Below, piece by piece: positions 26,401 through 34,272 of a stretch of 53,420 nucleotides of DNA. This DNA is from CADEDV01 sp036383515. Its GTDB lineage: Bacteria > Bacteroidota > Bacteroidia > Chitinophagales > Chitinophagaceae. The notes beneath the pieces were generated by a model. The model did no database searches and had not been told where the DNA came from. It worked only from the letters and a program-made list of their open reading frames with translations. Where the stretch lies: NCBI GenBank assembly GCA_036383515.1, contig DASVOE010000132.1, forward strand, positions 1-53,420. The letters are read 5' to 3'. The number at the start of each line of letters is the position of its first letter. Position 1 is the first letter of the stretch. The translations under genes were made by a program, and so were the position numbers.

Positions 26401-27095
26401 ACGTAGGTCAGCCTTTCGGCAGTCTCATTGGAAAAGCATATCAAAGAGACCCGGCAACAGGTGGAATTTTGCTGGGTACTAATAATCTGCCTTTATACAC
26501 TGATGCTACTTATAATTTCGGCACAGTACTTCCTGACTTTACAGGTGGTTTTCAAAATAGCTTCCGCATTTTTGGTTTTGATCTTGGCGTTACAATGGAC
26601 TACCAATTCGGTGGGCAATTTTTCAGCCGTACAAAAATGTTGTTAGCTAAAACTGGTATGGCTCTTGAAACTGCTGCGATAAATGATAAAGGAAAAAATG
26701 TAAGAGACCCATTAGTAGATGGTGGTGGCTTTCACATTTTCGGTATTTCAAATGCTACAAAATTACCTGTAGATGCATACGTAGATGCAAGAGCATATTA
26801 CCGTACCATATTAGGTACACAAGTGTATGAAGAATGGCTGTATGATGCTTCATATATCAAGCTGCGTGAAATTAAATTAGGTTATACATTTCAAAAAGAG
26901 AAACTCGGTAAGCTTCCATTCAAATCAGTTACGGTAGCATTGATTGCCCGTAACCCTGCAATGATCTGGCAAAAAGCTCCAAAAGGGTTAGACCCAACAG
27001 AGCTTTCTACAGGAAGCCAGTCAATCGGCTGGTATGAATCAGGACAAGCAAATACTGTTCGTTCTTATGGAATAAACCTAAACGTTAACTTCTAA
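23481..27095 (+). CDS. SusC/RagA family TonB-linked transporter with STN domain (second copy)
   Basis: A 1204-residue outer-membrane receptor. The leader is long: about 25 residues precede the hydrophobic stretch MRVAILAIFLSVSGLLLAGE, a pattern usual for STN-type SusC proteins of this family. The STN (secretin and TonB N-terminal) domain covers about residues 60-140 (VSVQLKNTTLKMALRKIE, LSKLLQELLRSTDLDYEQ). The CarboxypepD_reg-like domain starts at GVIRGKVTDEKGEG, and the plug carries SEVVVTALGI, IKIRGVNSI, PLIVVDGTPI and DIETVNVLKGPAASALYG. The STN domain implies signalling to the FecR gene just upstream. It is a paralogue of the first SusC in the window, with many shared plug and barrel motifs. 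Substrate unknown. Confidence 0.94.
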   Translation: MNLYVNGHGHQALCFVKGERLHHFLQPLRIKALLMRVAILAIFLSVSGLLLAGESKSQDLDKVMVSVQLKNTTLKMALRKIERQTRLPFTYKTDDIAPYININYEATEMPLSKLLQELLRSTDLDYEQVNTNIVIRKTKKKKLGETDMDHTSVATIFFDGVIRGKVTDEKGEGVPNASVELVGANKGTVANVKGEFIITGVIAGSYKLKISAVGFEDEIRDVSVKDNEDSQVNLQLKEKSGSMSEVVVTALGISRKQRSLGYATQQVKGENLTLTKEQNVIGSLSGKIAGVQVTGSSGASMGGTQKIKIRGVNSITGGDQPLIVVDGTPISNANFAGSDKADFGNLAQDVNPEDIETVNVLKGPAASALYGIRGQYGVIIITTKKGKKGPKKVDVQFNSAFSIDKSANFFPLQNLYGGGSSQTWRTLTNGEKVVNVDVDESWGPKMDGTPARQVFSFFPQDPEFGQLTPFVPHPNNIKDYYETGTNLNNGVTVTGGNENSTFRLSFNDTRITGVEPNTWLRRNNLGLSAGLDLSKKLNASVNFNYATNKAQRPSQGSEYGARYMQQWFQRNVDMKRMKNYKYADGTFLNWNIRSIPLNGVVTDFRPLYWNNPYFEAYENPINDERDRLFGDVGLTYQLLPGLKVSGFARADFYTQSIEEKTAFGGRRVPAYSAGKYQGKELNYEFLAQYDKQWDDFTLNANMGGNIYKRKYTEVTGATAGGLTSPGFYNLGASVDRPSSNSYLLRKEIRSLYAMASIGYKNTYFLDASLRNDNSSALPTDNNSYWYPSVSGSFVFSELIKQWKPLSFGKIRLSYGVAGSDLAPYQTAFVYSAGTIYTSTPTIPTMAVPDRLDNPNIEPSFAYSYEAGIDLQFFKNRFGIDFTYYIQKNKKQIINLDVSGASGYASTVVNAGLIQNKGIELTLTGTPVKTKNFTWDATFNLARNKNLVVELADGLTTFAHGSTTYSSVTSYLNSYVGQPFGSLIGKAYQRDPATGGILLGTNNLPLYTDATYNFGTVLPDFTGGFQNSFRIFGFDLGVTMDYQFGGQFFSRTKMLLAKTGMALETAAINDKGKNVRDPLVDGGGFHIFGISNATKLPVDAYVDARAYYRTILGTQVYEEWLYDASYIKLREIKLGYTFQKEKLGKLPFKSVTVALIARNPAMIWQKAPKGLDPTELSTGSQSIGWYESGQANTVRSYGINLNVNF

Positions 27096-27104
27096 ACATT
27101 ATTT

Positions 27105-28502
27105 ATGAGGAAGATACCTTTAATACTACTAGCGGGTTTGTTTGCAGCAGGCTGCAATAAATTCGATAGCGATATAAACACAGACCCTAACCGTCCGAGC
27201 AAAGCTTCGGGTATACAATTAATCGCCAACTCTGAACTTTCACTTGCAGGCTTAAGTACTACTCCACAAGGTGAATACCTAGCACAATACTTAGGAGAAA
27301 CGCAATACCCTGGTGCATCGTTATATCCCGCTGGAGGTACAAGTTTTTACGGGCTGTACCAGGGACCATTGATCAATCTTGAGAAAGTGCTTACTTCGGA
27401 ATTAACACCTGCCGATGGCCCCATTGCAAACCAAAGGGCCGTTGCTAAAATCCTTAAGGCATACTATTTTTGGCATATTACCGATCGTTGGGGTGATGTG
27501 CCTATGAATGAGTCACTGAAAGGGGCTGACAACTTCACACCTAAATATGACCGGCAAGAAGTTATTTACGACAGTATTTTTAAATGGTTGAATGATGCCA
27601 ATGCAACGATCGTTCCCGGTAATATCTCTAACGAGATCATGTATGCTGGAGATATTGGTAAATGGAAACGCTTTGGAAATTCTGTTCACCTGCTTGCAGC
27701 ATTACGTTTGTCAGAAGTAAATGCAGCGAAAGCAAACACAGAGTTTAATAAGGCATTGACAGATGGAGTGATGACAGCCAATACGGACAATTTTACTTAC
27801 AAGCATTTATCAGATGCTACAAACCAAAGCTATTGGTATGGTCAAGTAGTCAATCAAAACCGTGAATGGTGGGCATTATCAGAAAACCTGGTAAATTATA
27901 TGGATCCGATTGCTGATCCACGTCTTCCAATTTTTGCTAAGAAAAACAGCGGCAACATTTACAAAGGCATTCCGTTTGGAACAACAGTTGGAGTACCAAA
28001 TACAACAGGATTCTCTCTTATTGGCCCGGCCATCTATGCACAAAATGCTCAAATAGCATTAGTGACCTATGCCCAGGTGTTGTTTGCAAAAGCAGAAGGA
28101 GCTAAAAGAGGATGGACTGCTGGTAGCGATGCTGAAGCAAAAACAAACTACGATCTTGCTATTAGTAATTCCATATTGCAATGGACAGGTTCTACCAGTA
28201 CTGTTGCAACATTTATGATGCAAACAGGTATCCCGTATAGCGCAGGAACAGCATTACAGCAAATAGCAATGCAACGTTATGTCCACCTCTTCATGCATGG
28301 CTATGAAGCCTGGGCCGAGTGGAGAAGAACTGGCTACCCCAATAATCTTGTAACACCCGGGGGCGCAGCAGTTCCTTTACGCAATTCATATCCCCCAAAT
28401 GAAGTGTTTAATAATGGAACCAATTATAACGCAGCGGTTGCAGCATTTCCTTATGGTGGCACAGATGCGTTGAATACCCGTGTGTGGTGGGATAAACCTT
28501 AG
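27105..28502 (+). CDS. SusD/RagB family nutrient-binding lipoprotein (second copy)
   Basis: A 465-residue surface lipoprotein. The signal peptide MRKIPLILLAGLFAAGC carries the lipidated Cys17. The start of the mature protein, NKFDSDINTDPNRPSKAS, is typical of the SusD-like_2 subgroup. AILKAYYFWHITDRWGDVP-type residues (KILKAYYFWHITDRWGDVP) and QRYVHLFMHGYEAWAEWRRTG are conserved SusD features; the protein ends TRVWWDKP. It begins nine bases after the SusC stop and forms an operon with it. A terminator follows at 28528. Confidence 0.92.
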   Translation: MRKIPLILLAGLFAAGCNKFDSDINTDPNRPSKASGIQLIANSELSLAGLSTTPQGEYLAQYLGETQYPGASLYPAGGTSFYGLYQGPLINLEKVLTSELTPADGPIANQRAVAKILKAYYFWHITDRWGDVPMNESLKGADNFTPKYDRQEVIYDSIFKWLNDANATIVPGNISNEIMYAGDIGKWKRFGNSVHLLAALRLSEVNAAKANTEFNKALTDGVMTANTDNFTYKHLSDATNQSYWYGQVVNQNREWWALSENLVNYMDPIADPRLPIFAKKNSGNIYKGIPFGTTVGVPNTTGFSLIGPAIYAQNAQIALVTYAQVLFAKAEGAKRGWTAGSDAEAKTNYDLAISNSILQWTGSTSTVATFMMQTGIPYSAGTALQQIAMQRYVHLFMHGYEAWAEWRRTGYPNNLVTPGGAAVPLRNSYPPNEVFNNGTNYNAAVAAFPYGGTDALNTRVWWDKP

Positions 28503-28527
28503 TCGTACACATAAGCAATAATCAGTC

Positions 28528-28563
28528 GCCGCATGGTAGTCTTGCCGTGCGGCTTTATTTTTT
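28528..28563 (+). terminator. Terminator after the second SusD gene
   Basis: A 9-bp stem (GCCGCATGG with CCGTGCGGC, one G-T pair) with an eight-base loop is followed by TTTATTTTTT. The T-run overlaps the last codons of the convergent gene on the minus strand. Confidence 0.88.
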
Positions 28564-28860
28564 CAACCTGTTTAGTTTCTTCCCTTTTTCAACAAAGGTT
28601 TCAACAATACCTCTTGTTTCCAGGTCGAGACGTATAGATATAGTATACCAGGGAACAGATTTTTTAAAACCGGGTATTTTCTTACGTATGATGGTTACTA
28701 CATCATTGGTCAATTCGGTAAATGTTTTTCCGTTGCTTCCTTTCAGACTTTGAATAATAGCTGCTTTGAATGGTTCATAGATCGTCTCATCAAATTTTCT
28801 TTCTGTACCCGTGACCGGGTGTGTAACGATGATCTTTTTCGACGAAACAGATTTTGCCAT
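28555..28860 (-). CDS. Small protein resembling DUF6958
   Basis: A 101-residue basic cytoplasmic protein. Visible features are a short N-terminal beta region (KKIIVTHPVTGTERKFDE), then helices IYEPFKAAIIQSLKG and FTELTNDVVTIIRKK, and a C-terminal SVPWYTISIRLDLETRGIVE with a basic tail. The pattern resembles a winged-helix fold and the DUF6958 family as I remember it, so nucleic-acid binding is possible but not shown. It starts 3 bases after the tadA stop and is probably cotranscribed with it. Confidence 0.6.
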   Translation of the reverse strand: MAKSVSSKKIIVTHPVTGTERKFDETIYEPFKAAIIQSLKGSNGKTFTELTNDVVTIIRKKIPGFKKSVPWYTISIRLDLETRGIVETFVEKGKKLNRLKK

Positions 28861-28863
28861 TGG

Positions 28864-29301
28864 CTATCGTTTGTTTATAAAAAAATCCTTCATCAGTTTA
28901 GCACACTCCTCTTTCATTACACCCCGTATCAATTCTGTTTTAGGATGAAAAGGCCAGTTGGCGCCTGTCGTTTTTTTGTAACCATTCTTTTCATCATCAG
29001 CGCCATACACCAGTTTGCCGATCTTACTCCAGTAGGTTGCACCGGCACACATCAGGCAGGGTTCCACCGTTACATACAACGTAGCTTCCGGAACATATTT
29101 ACTTCCTAAAAAACTAAAAGCGGAAGTTAAAGCGATCATCTCGGCATGAGCTGTTGGATCATTTAACCGTTCGGTCATATTATGACCCCGGGCAATAATT
29201 TTTTCGTTTATTACTACGATAGCGCCAATAGGAATCTCGTCATCTTCAAATGCTTTTTTGGCTTCTTTCAGTGCCTGCATCATAAAATATTCTTCGGTCA
29301 T
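28864..29301 (-). CDS. tadA: tRNA-specific adenosine deaminase-type nucleoside deaminase
   Basis: A zinc-dependent deaminase of the TadA family, which converts adenosine to inosine at the wobble position of tRNA-Arg. The 145-residue protein has the zinc and proton-shuttle motif HAEM at residues 52-55 and PCLMCAGA at 81-88, with Cys82 and Cys85. The N-terminal MQALKEAKKAFEDDEIPIGA is also characteristic. A related guanine- or cytosine-type deaminase cannot be fully excluded. The downstream partner is the DUF6958-like gene. Confidence 0.85.
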   Translation of the reverse strand: MTEEYFMMQALKEAKKAFEDDEIPIGAIVVINEKIIARGHNMTERLNDPTAHAEMIALTSAFSFLGSKYVPEATLYVTVEPCLMCAGATYWSKIGKLVYGADDEKNGYKKTTGANWPFHPKTELIRGVMKEECAKLMKDFFINKR

Positions 29302-29626
29302 GATGCTTTGAAGTTACGAAAGGGGATATAAAAACCGATTGCCTGTGTTTATCACAGGCAATCGGTTTTTTAGCTGCTGTTCCCTGAAACAAAGCAGCTA
29401 TTTGAAGAAAAACACTACTGTTCAAACAAATAAGGCATTTAGTACAAACCCTATTTAGGATTTACCCCTGCTAATTCGTAGCAAAAATCTTTCCATTGGC
29501 CGGTAAACGGAAAATGACTTTTTTTTGAGTAAATACGATTAGATAGTGTGGAATTTTTTCTACAAAACCCATTTTACTTTTAATAAAATTCTTTTTAGCT
29601 ACCTTGATCCTATTAATTTTTTAGGT
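29302..29626. other. Divergent gap between tadA and aldehyde dehydrogenase with two hairpins
   Basis: About 325 bases. It contains an exceptionally strong hairpin (29330-29370) and directly beside it a second inverted repeat, TAGCTGCT (29371-29378) with AGCAGCTA (29393-29400). The remainder is AT-rich and carries no ORF I can support. Both flanking genes point away from the gap. Confidence 0.55.
29330..29371. terminator. Perfect 18-bp terminator-like hairpin in a divergent gap
   Basis: The arm at 29330-29347 pairs without mismatch with 29353-29370 around a five-base loop, with A-runs before and T-runs after on both strands. As sequence it is an ideal bidirectional intrinsic terminator, but it lies in front of both genes rather than behind them. 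Confidence 0.65.
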
Positions 29627-30997
29627 ATGACGAACGAACAACTTATCAATATCCGAAACTATTTTAAATGCGGAATAACTCACAGCTACTCCTTTCGCAA
29701 AGAACAACTCAACAAATTAAAAAAATCAATCCTCGCTCACGAACAGGAACTATATGAGGCTCTATATAGTGATCTGAAAAAAAGCCCTGAAGAAACATGG
29801 GTGACTGAAACAGGGATGGTGATCGCCGAGATTAATGCAGCGCTGAAAGGATTGAAAGAATGGATGGAGCCGGAGAAGGTAGCCACTAATTTATTAAATC
29901 TTCCCTCGGTCAGCAACATACAAAGAGAACCATTAGGTGTTGTTCTTATCATTGGTCCCTGGAATTATCCTTTCCAATTACTCATCAATCCGTTGGTAGG
30001 TGCTATCGCTGCCGGCAATTGTGTAGTGTTAAAACCCAGTGAGTTTGCTCCTGCTACTGATGAAGTGATGAAAAAGATCATTACAGCTGTATTCCCGCCG
30101 GAGTATATTTTATATGTACAGGGCGAAGGGCAACAGGTGATTCCTGAAATGATGAATAGTTTTTCCTTTGATCATGTTTTTTACACCGGCAGTACCGCTG
30201 TAGGGAAGATCATTTATAAAATGGCGGCTGAAAAATTGGTGCCGGTAACCCTGGAGCTGGGAGGTAAAAGTCCCTGTGTTGTAGAAAATGACGCTACTAT
30301 AAAAGTTGCTGCCCGAAGGATCGCTGTCACCAAATTTTCCAATGCGGGGCAAATGTGTGTAGCTCCGGACTATGTATTGGTACATGAATCAAAGAAGCAA
30401 GAGCTTATAGATGCATTAATAAACTCCATTCAAAAATTTTTTAGCGAAAAACCAGAAGAAAGTTATAGCTACGGAAAGATCATCAATGCCAAACAATTTG
30501 ACCGTATCAGTAATTATTTAAAAGATGGGCATATCGTTTATGGCGGACGAACCGATAAGGATAAATTTTTTATCGAACCCACGATCATGACAGATGTTTC
30601 TCCGGATTCATCCATTATGAAAGAAGAAATATTTGGCCCTTTGCTGCCGGTACTTGGTTTTTCAACCAGTGAAGAAGCAAGAGCAATCATAGACCGCAAT
30701 CCCAATCCTTTATCTTTTTACATTTATACTTCCAGCGCTCAAAAAGAAAAAGAATGGGTGAGCTGGGTACCTGCAGGTGGCGTGTGTGTCAATAATTCCA
30801 GCTGGCATCTTACCAACCATCATCTTCCTTTTGGCGGCAGAGGTTTTAGCGGCACCGGCACTTATCACGGCCGCTATTCATTTGAAACATTCAGTCACCG
30901 AAAAGCGGTGATGCGAACACCCACCTGGTTTGATCCCGCTATTAAGTATCCCCCATTCAAAGGCAAACTCAAATTATTTAAGTGGGTGATAAAATAG
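29627..30997 (+). CDS. Aldehyde dehydrogenase family protein
   Basis: A 456-residue NAD(P)-dependent enzyme that oxidises aldehydes to acids. Motifs in order: PWNYPFQLLINPLVGAIAAG (cofactor site), GSTAVGK, the general-base loop LELGGKSP, catalytic Cys244 in NAGQMC, and EEIFGPLLPV. The C-terminus is hydrophobic and basic and short of a full membrane anchor. The overall pattern is closest to the class 3 / coniferyl- or fatty-aldehyde type group. The ATG at 29627 matches the family start; the upstream extension in frame is not credible. The stop is followed at 40 bases by the peroxidase gene, which has its own -7 box. Confidence 0.92.
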   Translation: MTNEQLINIRNYFKCGITHSYSFRKEQLNKLKKSILAHEQELYEALYSDLKKSPEETWVTETGMVIAEINAALKGLKEWMEPEKVATNLLNLPSVSNIQREPLGVVLIIGPWNYPFQLLINPLVGAIAAGNCVVLKPSEFAPATDEVMKKIITAVFPPEYILYVQGEGQQVIPEMMNSFSFDHVFYTGSTAVGKIIYKMAAEKLVPVTLELGGKSPCVVENDATIKVAARRIAVTKFSNAGQMCVAPDYVLVHESKKQELIDALINSIQKFFSEKPEESYSYGKIINAKQFDRISNYLKDGHIVYGGRTDKDKFFIEPTIMTDVSPDSSIMKEEIFGPLLPVLGFSTSEEARAIIDRNPNPLSFYIYTSSAQKEKEWVSWVPAGGVCVNNSSWHLTNHHLPFGGRGFSGTGTYHGRYSFETFSHRKAVMRTPTWFDPAIKYPPFKGKLKLFKWVIK

Positions 30998-31004
30998 GAG
31001 AAAC

Positions 31005-31012
31005 TACTTTTG
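31005..31012 (+). promoter_or_regulatory. -7 promoter box TACTTTTG for the peroxidase gene
   Basis: Exact TAnnTTTG match 24 bases before the ATG of the glutathione peroxidase gene and just after the aldehyde dehydrogenase stop. Confidence 0.42.
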
Positions 31013-31036
31013 CAGTGAAACAGCCGCCTGGTCATC

Positions 31037-31717
31037 ATGAAGAAACTAAAAAAAGCAATGATCATTTTACTAATGCTGATCATTGCATTTGCAGGCTATG
31101 TGGAGATCGTCAATCTAAATTCGACAAACATGACTTACCGGCAAAAAGTATTGAAAGCAGTCTATCCGGTCTTTATGTGGCTGAAGAAACTAACCGGAAA
31201 GAACAGCACTGAACTTTCGAATAAAAAAATAATACCACCGGTTTCTTTTTATTCGTTAAAAGGAACACTCAATAATGGCGAGCCATTTGATTTCGCAATA
31301 CTGAAAGGCAAAAAAATATTATTGGTCAATACGGCAAGCGATTGTGGTTACACAGATCAGTACAATGATCTGCAGAAACTATATGAGCAAAATATAGATA
31401 AACTCATCGTGATCGGGTTTCCTGCTAATGATTTTAAAGAACAGGAAAAAGGAACTGATGAAGAGATAGCACAGTTTTGCAAAGCGAACTTCGGTGTTAG
31501 CTTCCCGCTGATGAAAAAAAGTAGTGTAATAAAAGAGGGAAACCAGAACCCCGTTTTTCAGTGGCTTACCGATACTGCAAAGAACGGCTGGAACAATAAA
31601 CCACCTTCCTGGAATTTTGCCAAGTACCTTGTAAACGAAGAAGGAATTTTGATCAATTATTTTGGTCCTTCTGTTTCACCGGTAAGTAAGGATGTAACTG
31701 CAGCAATTAATAATTAA
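31037..31717 (+). CDS. Membrane-anchored glutathione peroxidase family protein
   Basis: A thiol peroxidase of 226 residues. Residues 7-24 form one hydrophobic helix (AMIILLMLIIAFAGYV), and a basic linker leads to the catalytic domain from about residue 66. The catalytic tetrad is intact: Cys103 (NTASDCGYT), Gln136 (FKEQEKG), Trp192 and Asn193 (SWNFAKY). The usual NQF triplet is NDF here. The N-terminal extension is absent from cytoplasmic members and has no clear cleavage site, so the enzyme is probably tethered to the inner membrane facing the periplasm. Bacterial members often use thioredoxin rather than glutathione. Confidence 0.9.
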   Translation: MKKLKKAMIILLMLIIAFAGYVEIVNLNSTNMTYRQKVLKAVYPVFMWLKKLTGKNSTELSNKKIIPPVSFYSLKGTLNNGEPFDFAILKGKKILLVNTASDCGYTDQYNDLQKLYEQNIDKLIVIGFPANDFKEQEKGTDEEIAQFCKANFGVSFPLMKKSSVIKEGNQNPVFQWLTDTAKNGWNNKPPSWNFAKYLVNEEGILINYFGPSVSPVSKDVTAAINN

Positions 31718-31828
31718 AACGGGATGATGCTGGCGAGGTTTTGGATTGACCAGACCATTGCGAGTTTGCTTACGATGTATAATGTAAAAAACTGGAGCTG
31801 GAATGATTCATCACAAAAATTTAATACT

Positions 31829-32074
31829 ATGACATATAATGATCTTATCGGTACACTGGGAGTCGGTCTTGTCCTGCTGGCATACTTTTTTAATACGGCC
31901 AAACTGATTCCGCAGGAAGGAAAATTATATTATGTATTAAATATTATTGGCGCTGCACTGGCTTGTTATGCTTCCATGCTGATCAATTATGTTCCTTTTG
32001 TGATTCTCGAAGGCACATGGACACTGGTCTCTATTTATGGATTGATGAAAACGATGAAAATAAAGATGACATAG
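31829..32074 (+). CDS. CBU_0592-type small membrane protein
   Basis: An 81-residue membrane protein with three hydrophobic segments: NDLIGTLGVGLVLLAYFF, YVLNIIGAALACYASMLI, and FVILEGTWTLVSIYGLM. The arrangement, with ACYAS and ILEG(T/V)W motifs, fits the CBU_0592 family, whose function is unknown. The frame is open to 31724, but the ATG at 31829 gives the family-like start MTYNDLIG. It lies 111 bases after the peroxidase gene in the same direction. Confidence 0.78.
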   Translation: MTYNDLIGTLGVGLVLLAYFFNTAKLIPQEGKLYYVLNIIGAALACYASMLINYVPFVILEGTWTLVSIYGLMKTMKIKMT

Positions 32075-32082
32075 GTTTTTTG

Positions 32083-32110
32083 CCACAGATTACACAGATT
32101 GACACGGATT
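32083..32110. repeat. Three short direct repeats CACAGATT-type
   Basis: Three near-identical units, CCACAGATT, ACACAGATT and GACACGGATT, stand head to tail just after the CBU_0592-type gene and a T-run. I recall similar strings from intergenic regions of other Bacteroidota, which would make this one copy of a dispersed element. Confidence 0.5.
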
Positions 32111-32160
32111 AAGGTAAATAAGATAAATAGACTTGTTTTACTTTGGCAGAAGGAGCATTA

Positions 32161-33198
32161 CTACACCGGGCATTTTTCATGATAGTTCACCAGCTCAATC
32201 GGTGTTTTTTCCATTTCAAAACCAGCATAGGTAACTGCGATCTCATCCAGCACCGCATTGATCTCTTCTTCTGTTTTTAAGGTGACCAGCCGGTTACGAA
32301 AATCTTTTATGTTAGGCAACCCTTTTAAGTAGTTAGCATAATGCCGGCGCATTTCATTAATACCTATTACCGGGTTTTTCCATTCTACTGATTTGCGCAG
32401 GTGCTTGCGACATACTTCAATACGATCTTCAATGGTGGGAGAAGGGAGATGCTCACCGGTTTTAATAAAATGTTTGATCTCATCAAAGATCCAGGGATAA
32501 CCGATAGCTGCACGGCCGATCATAATGCCATCTACGCCATAACGGTTTTTATATTCAATCGCTTTTTCCGGTGAATCAATATCGCCATTACCAAATATTG
32601 GGATCTGGATACGTGGATTGTTTTTTACTTTACCAATAAGTGTCCAGTCGGCTTCGCCTTTATACATCTGTGTTCTCGTTCTTCCATGAATGGCCAGTGC
32701 TTTAATACCGACATCCTGCAAACGTTCCGCTACCTCTTCAATATTCCTGGTATTATCATCCCAGCCCAATCTTGTTTTTACCGTAACAGGTAATGATGTT
32801 GCTTTCACCACAGCTGATGTCAACCGCACCATCAGGTCAATATCTTTTAATACACCGGCACCGGCTCCTCTCAACGCCACTTTTTTTACAGGGCATCCGA
32901 AATTAATATCCAGCAGATCGGGATTGGTTACCTCCACGATCTTTGCTGCCATTGCTAAACTATCTTCATCACCGCCAAATATTTGAATACCCACTGGACG
33001 TTCATATTCAAAGATGTCAAGTTTCTTACGGCTTTTGATAGCATCCCGTATCAGTCCTTCTGAAGAAATGAATTCAGTATACATCAGGTCGGCGCCTTTA
33101 TCCTTGCACACGGCACGAAAGGGCGGATCACTTACATCCTCCATGGGAGCAAGTAATAAAGGAAAATCAGGGAGTGATATGTTGCCAATCTTTACCAT
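32161..33198 (-). CDS. dusB: tRNA-dihydrouridine synthase
   Basis: A flavoenzyme that reduces uridine to dihydrouridine in tRNA. The 345-residue protein has the FMN-barrel motifs LLLAPMEDVSDPPFR, LLDINFGCPVKKV with the active-site cysteine, LPVTVKTRLGWDD, ALAIHGRTRTQMYKGEADW (19 residues) and GIMIGRAAIGYPWIF. This set matches the DusB type. The ATG at 33198 (MVKIGNISLPDFPLLLAPM) is chosen; an upstream TTG at 33222 would add eight residues without support. It is divergent from the CPBP protease gene. Confidence 0.94.
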   Translation of the reverse strand: MVKIGNISLPDFPLLLAPMEDVSDPPFRAVCKDKGADLMYTEFISSEGLIRDAIKSRKKLDIFEYERPVGIQIFGGDEDSLAMAAKIVEVTNPDLLDINFGCPVKKVALRGAGAGVLKDIDLMVRLTSAVVKATSLPVTVKTRLGWDDNTRNIEEVAERLQDVGIKALAIHGRTRTQMYKGEADWTLIGKVKNNPRIQIPIFGNGDIDSPEKAIEYKNRYGVDGIMIGRAAIGYPWIFDEIKHFIKTGEHLPSPTIEDRIEVCRKHLRKSVEWKNPVIGINEMRRHYANYLKGLPNIKDFRNRLVTLKTEEEINAVLDEIAVTYAGFEMEKTPIELVNYHEKCPV

Positions 33199-33273
33199 AA
33201 TTGTGTGAAGACCAGTGATCAATGATTATTAAATAAACTTCTTACAATCAACGTCCATCTGCTACCGGTCAAC

Positions 33274-33281
33274 TATTTTTG
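33274..33281 (+). promoter_or_regulatory. -7 promoter box TATTTTTG for the CPBP gene
   Basis: Exact TAnnTTTG match 58 bases before the CPBP gene. The predicted leader includes a TTCGCC/GGCGAA stem-loop at 33288-33305. Confidence 0.4.
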
Positions 33282-33339
33282 CGCCTGTTCGCCTGTGGCG
33301 GCGAAAGCCTGCAAATCTACGGCTTAATCGTTAAAAAAT

Positions 33340-34254
33340 ATGTACAACCACAACTCTAAGGGGCTATCTTATTCGGCTGGTTTTTTTATGCTGATTGCGT
33401 TTACGATCGCAGGTATTTTTCTCGCCGATGCTATTTACACTCCTCTCTTCAAGGCAATGACGGGAAAAGATGTTGAGATAATAAAAGATGAAGTGATCAT
33501 ACCTGCTTATAGTGATGCAATGAAAATGGTGCAGGCGATTTCAGCAGTCATTGGATTTCTTTTACCGGCTGTTGTTGCTGCGTTTATGTTGAGCAGGAAG
33601 CCTTTTCAATTACTCGGGTTTTCACCACAGGTAAAACCAGAGCAGGTAGGAGTGGTGGTACTGATGATCGTTGCTGCATTACTTGTTTCGTTTGCTTTAT
33701 CCTATCTCAACAGGGAAATACCCATGCCAGTTGATTGGAAAATAAAAGCTGATCAATTGGAGAAAGATTACAACAACCAGTTAGCAGGAATAATCAATTT
33801 GAAAAGTACGGGCGATTATATACTGGCTTTGATCATCATGGCTTTTTTACCGGCTTTGTGCGAGGAAACATTGTTCAGGGGCGGGTTGCAAAATTTCCTG
33901 ACAAGATCTACCGGCCGACCCTGGGTATCGATCATCATTGTGAGTCTTATTTTTAGTTTAGGTCATTTTTCTTACTATGGATTTCTGCCACGGTTTTTTC
34001 TCGGAGCAGTGTTGGGTTTTATTTATCATTATTCAGGAAAACTATGGTTGAGCATACTGGCTCATTTTATCAACAATGCCCTGGCGATTACCGTTCTTTA
34101 TGCTTCGCTTAAAGAAGGTAAACAAATCAATGAGATCATGAATGAAGATAAAACCGGCGGTGGCTGGTGGGGTATATTTTTATTACCCGTGTTGATTACC
34201 CTGTTTGCCTATTTTAAAAAAATATCAGCTTCGGATAAAGAAGCAGCTGTTTAA
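33340..34254 (+). CDS. CPBP family intramembrane metalloprotease
   Basis: A polytopic inner-membrane protein of 304 residues with about seven hydrophobic segments. The CPBP (Abi/CAAX-protease-like) active site is visible as EETLFRGGLQNFL near residue 179, then LGHFSYYGFLPRFFLGAVLG and LAHFINN, giving the EExxxR, FxxxH and HxxxN elements. Bacterial members are glutamic-type intramembrane peptidases whose substrates are mostly unknown. The cdsA gene begins 18 bases later, so the two are probably cotranscribed. Confidence 0.9.
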   Translation: MYNHNSKGLSYSAGFFMLIAFTIAGIFLADAIYTPLFKAMTGKDVEIIKDEVIIPAYSDAMKMVQAISAVIGFLLPAVVAAFMLSRKPFQLLGFSPQVKPEQVGVVVLMIVAALLVSFALSYLNREIPMPVDWKIKADQLEKDYNNQLAGIINLKSTGDYILALIIMAFLPALCEETLFRGGLQNFLTRSTGRPWVSIIIVSLIFSLGHFSYYGFLPRFFLGAVLGFIYHYSGKLWLSILAHFINNALAITVLYASLKEGKQINEIMNEDKTGGGWWGIFLLPVLITLFAYFKKISASDKEAAV

Positions 34255-34272
34255 ACCAAGATACTTTTCTGT

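Noticed and set aside
31439..31460. Apparent loss of the catalytic glutamine in the glutathione peroxidase (NDF instead of NQF)
   Set aside because: The catalytic glutamine of the family is the later one, in the QE pair. It is present as Gln136, so the tetrad is intact.
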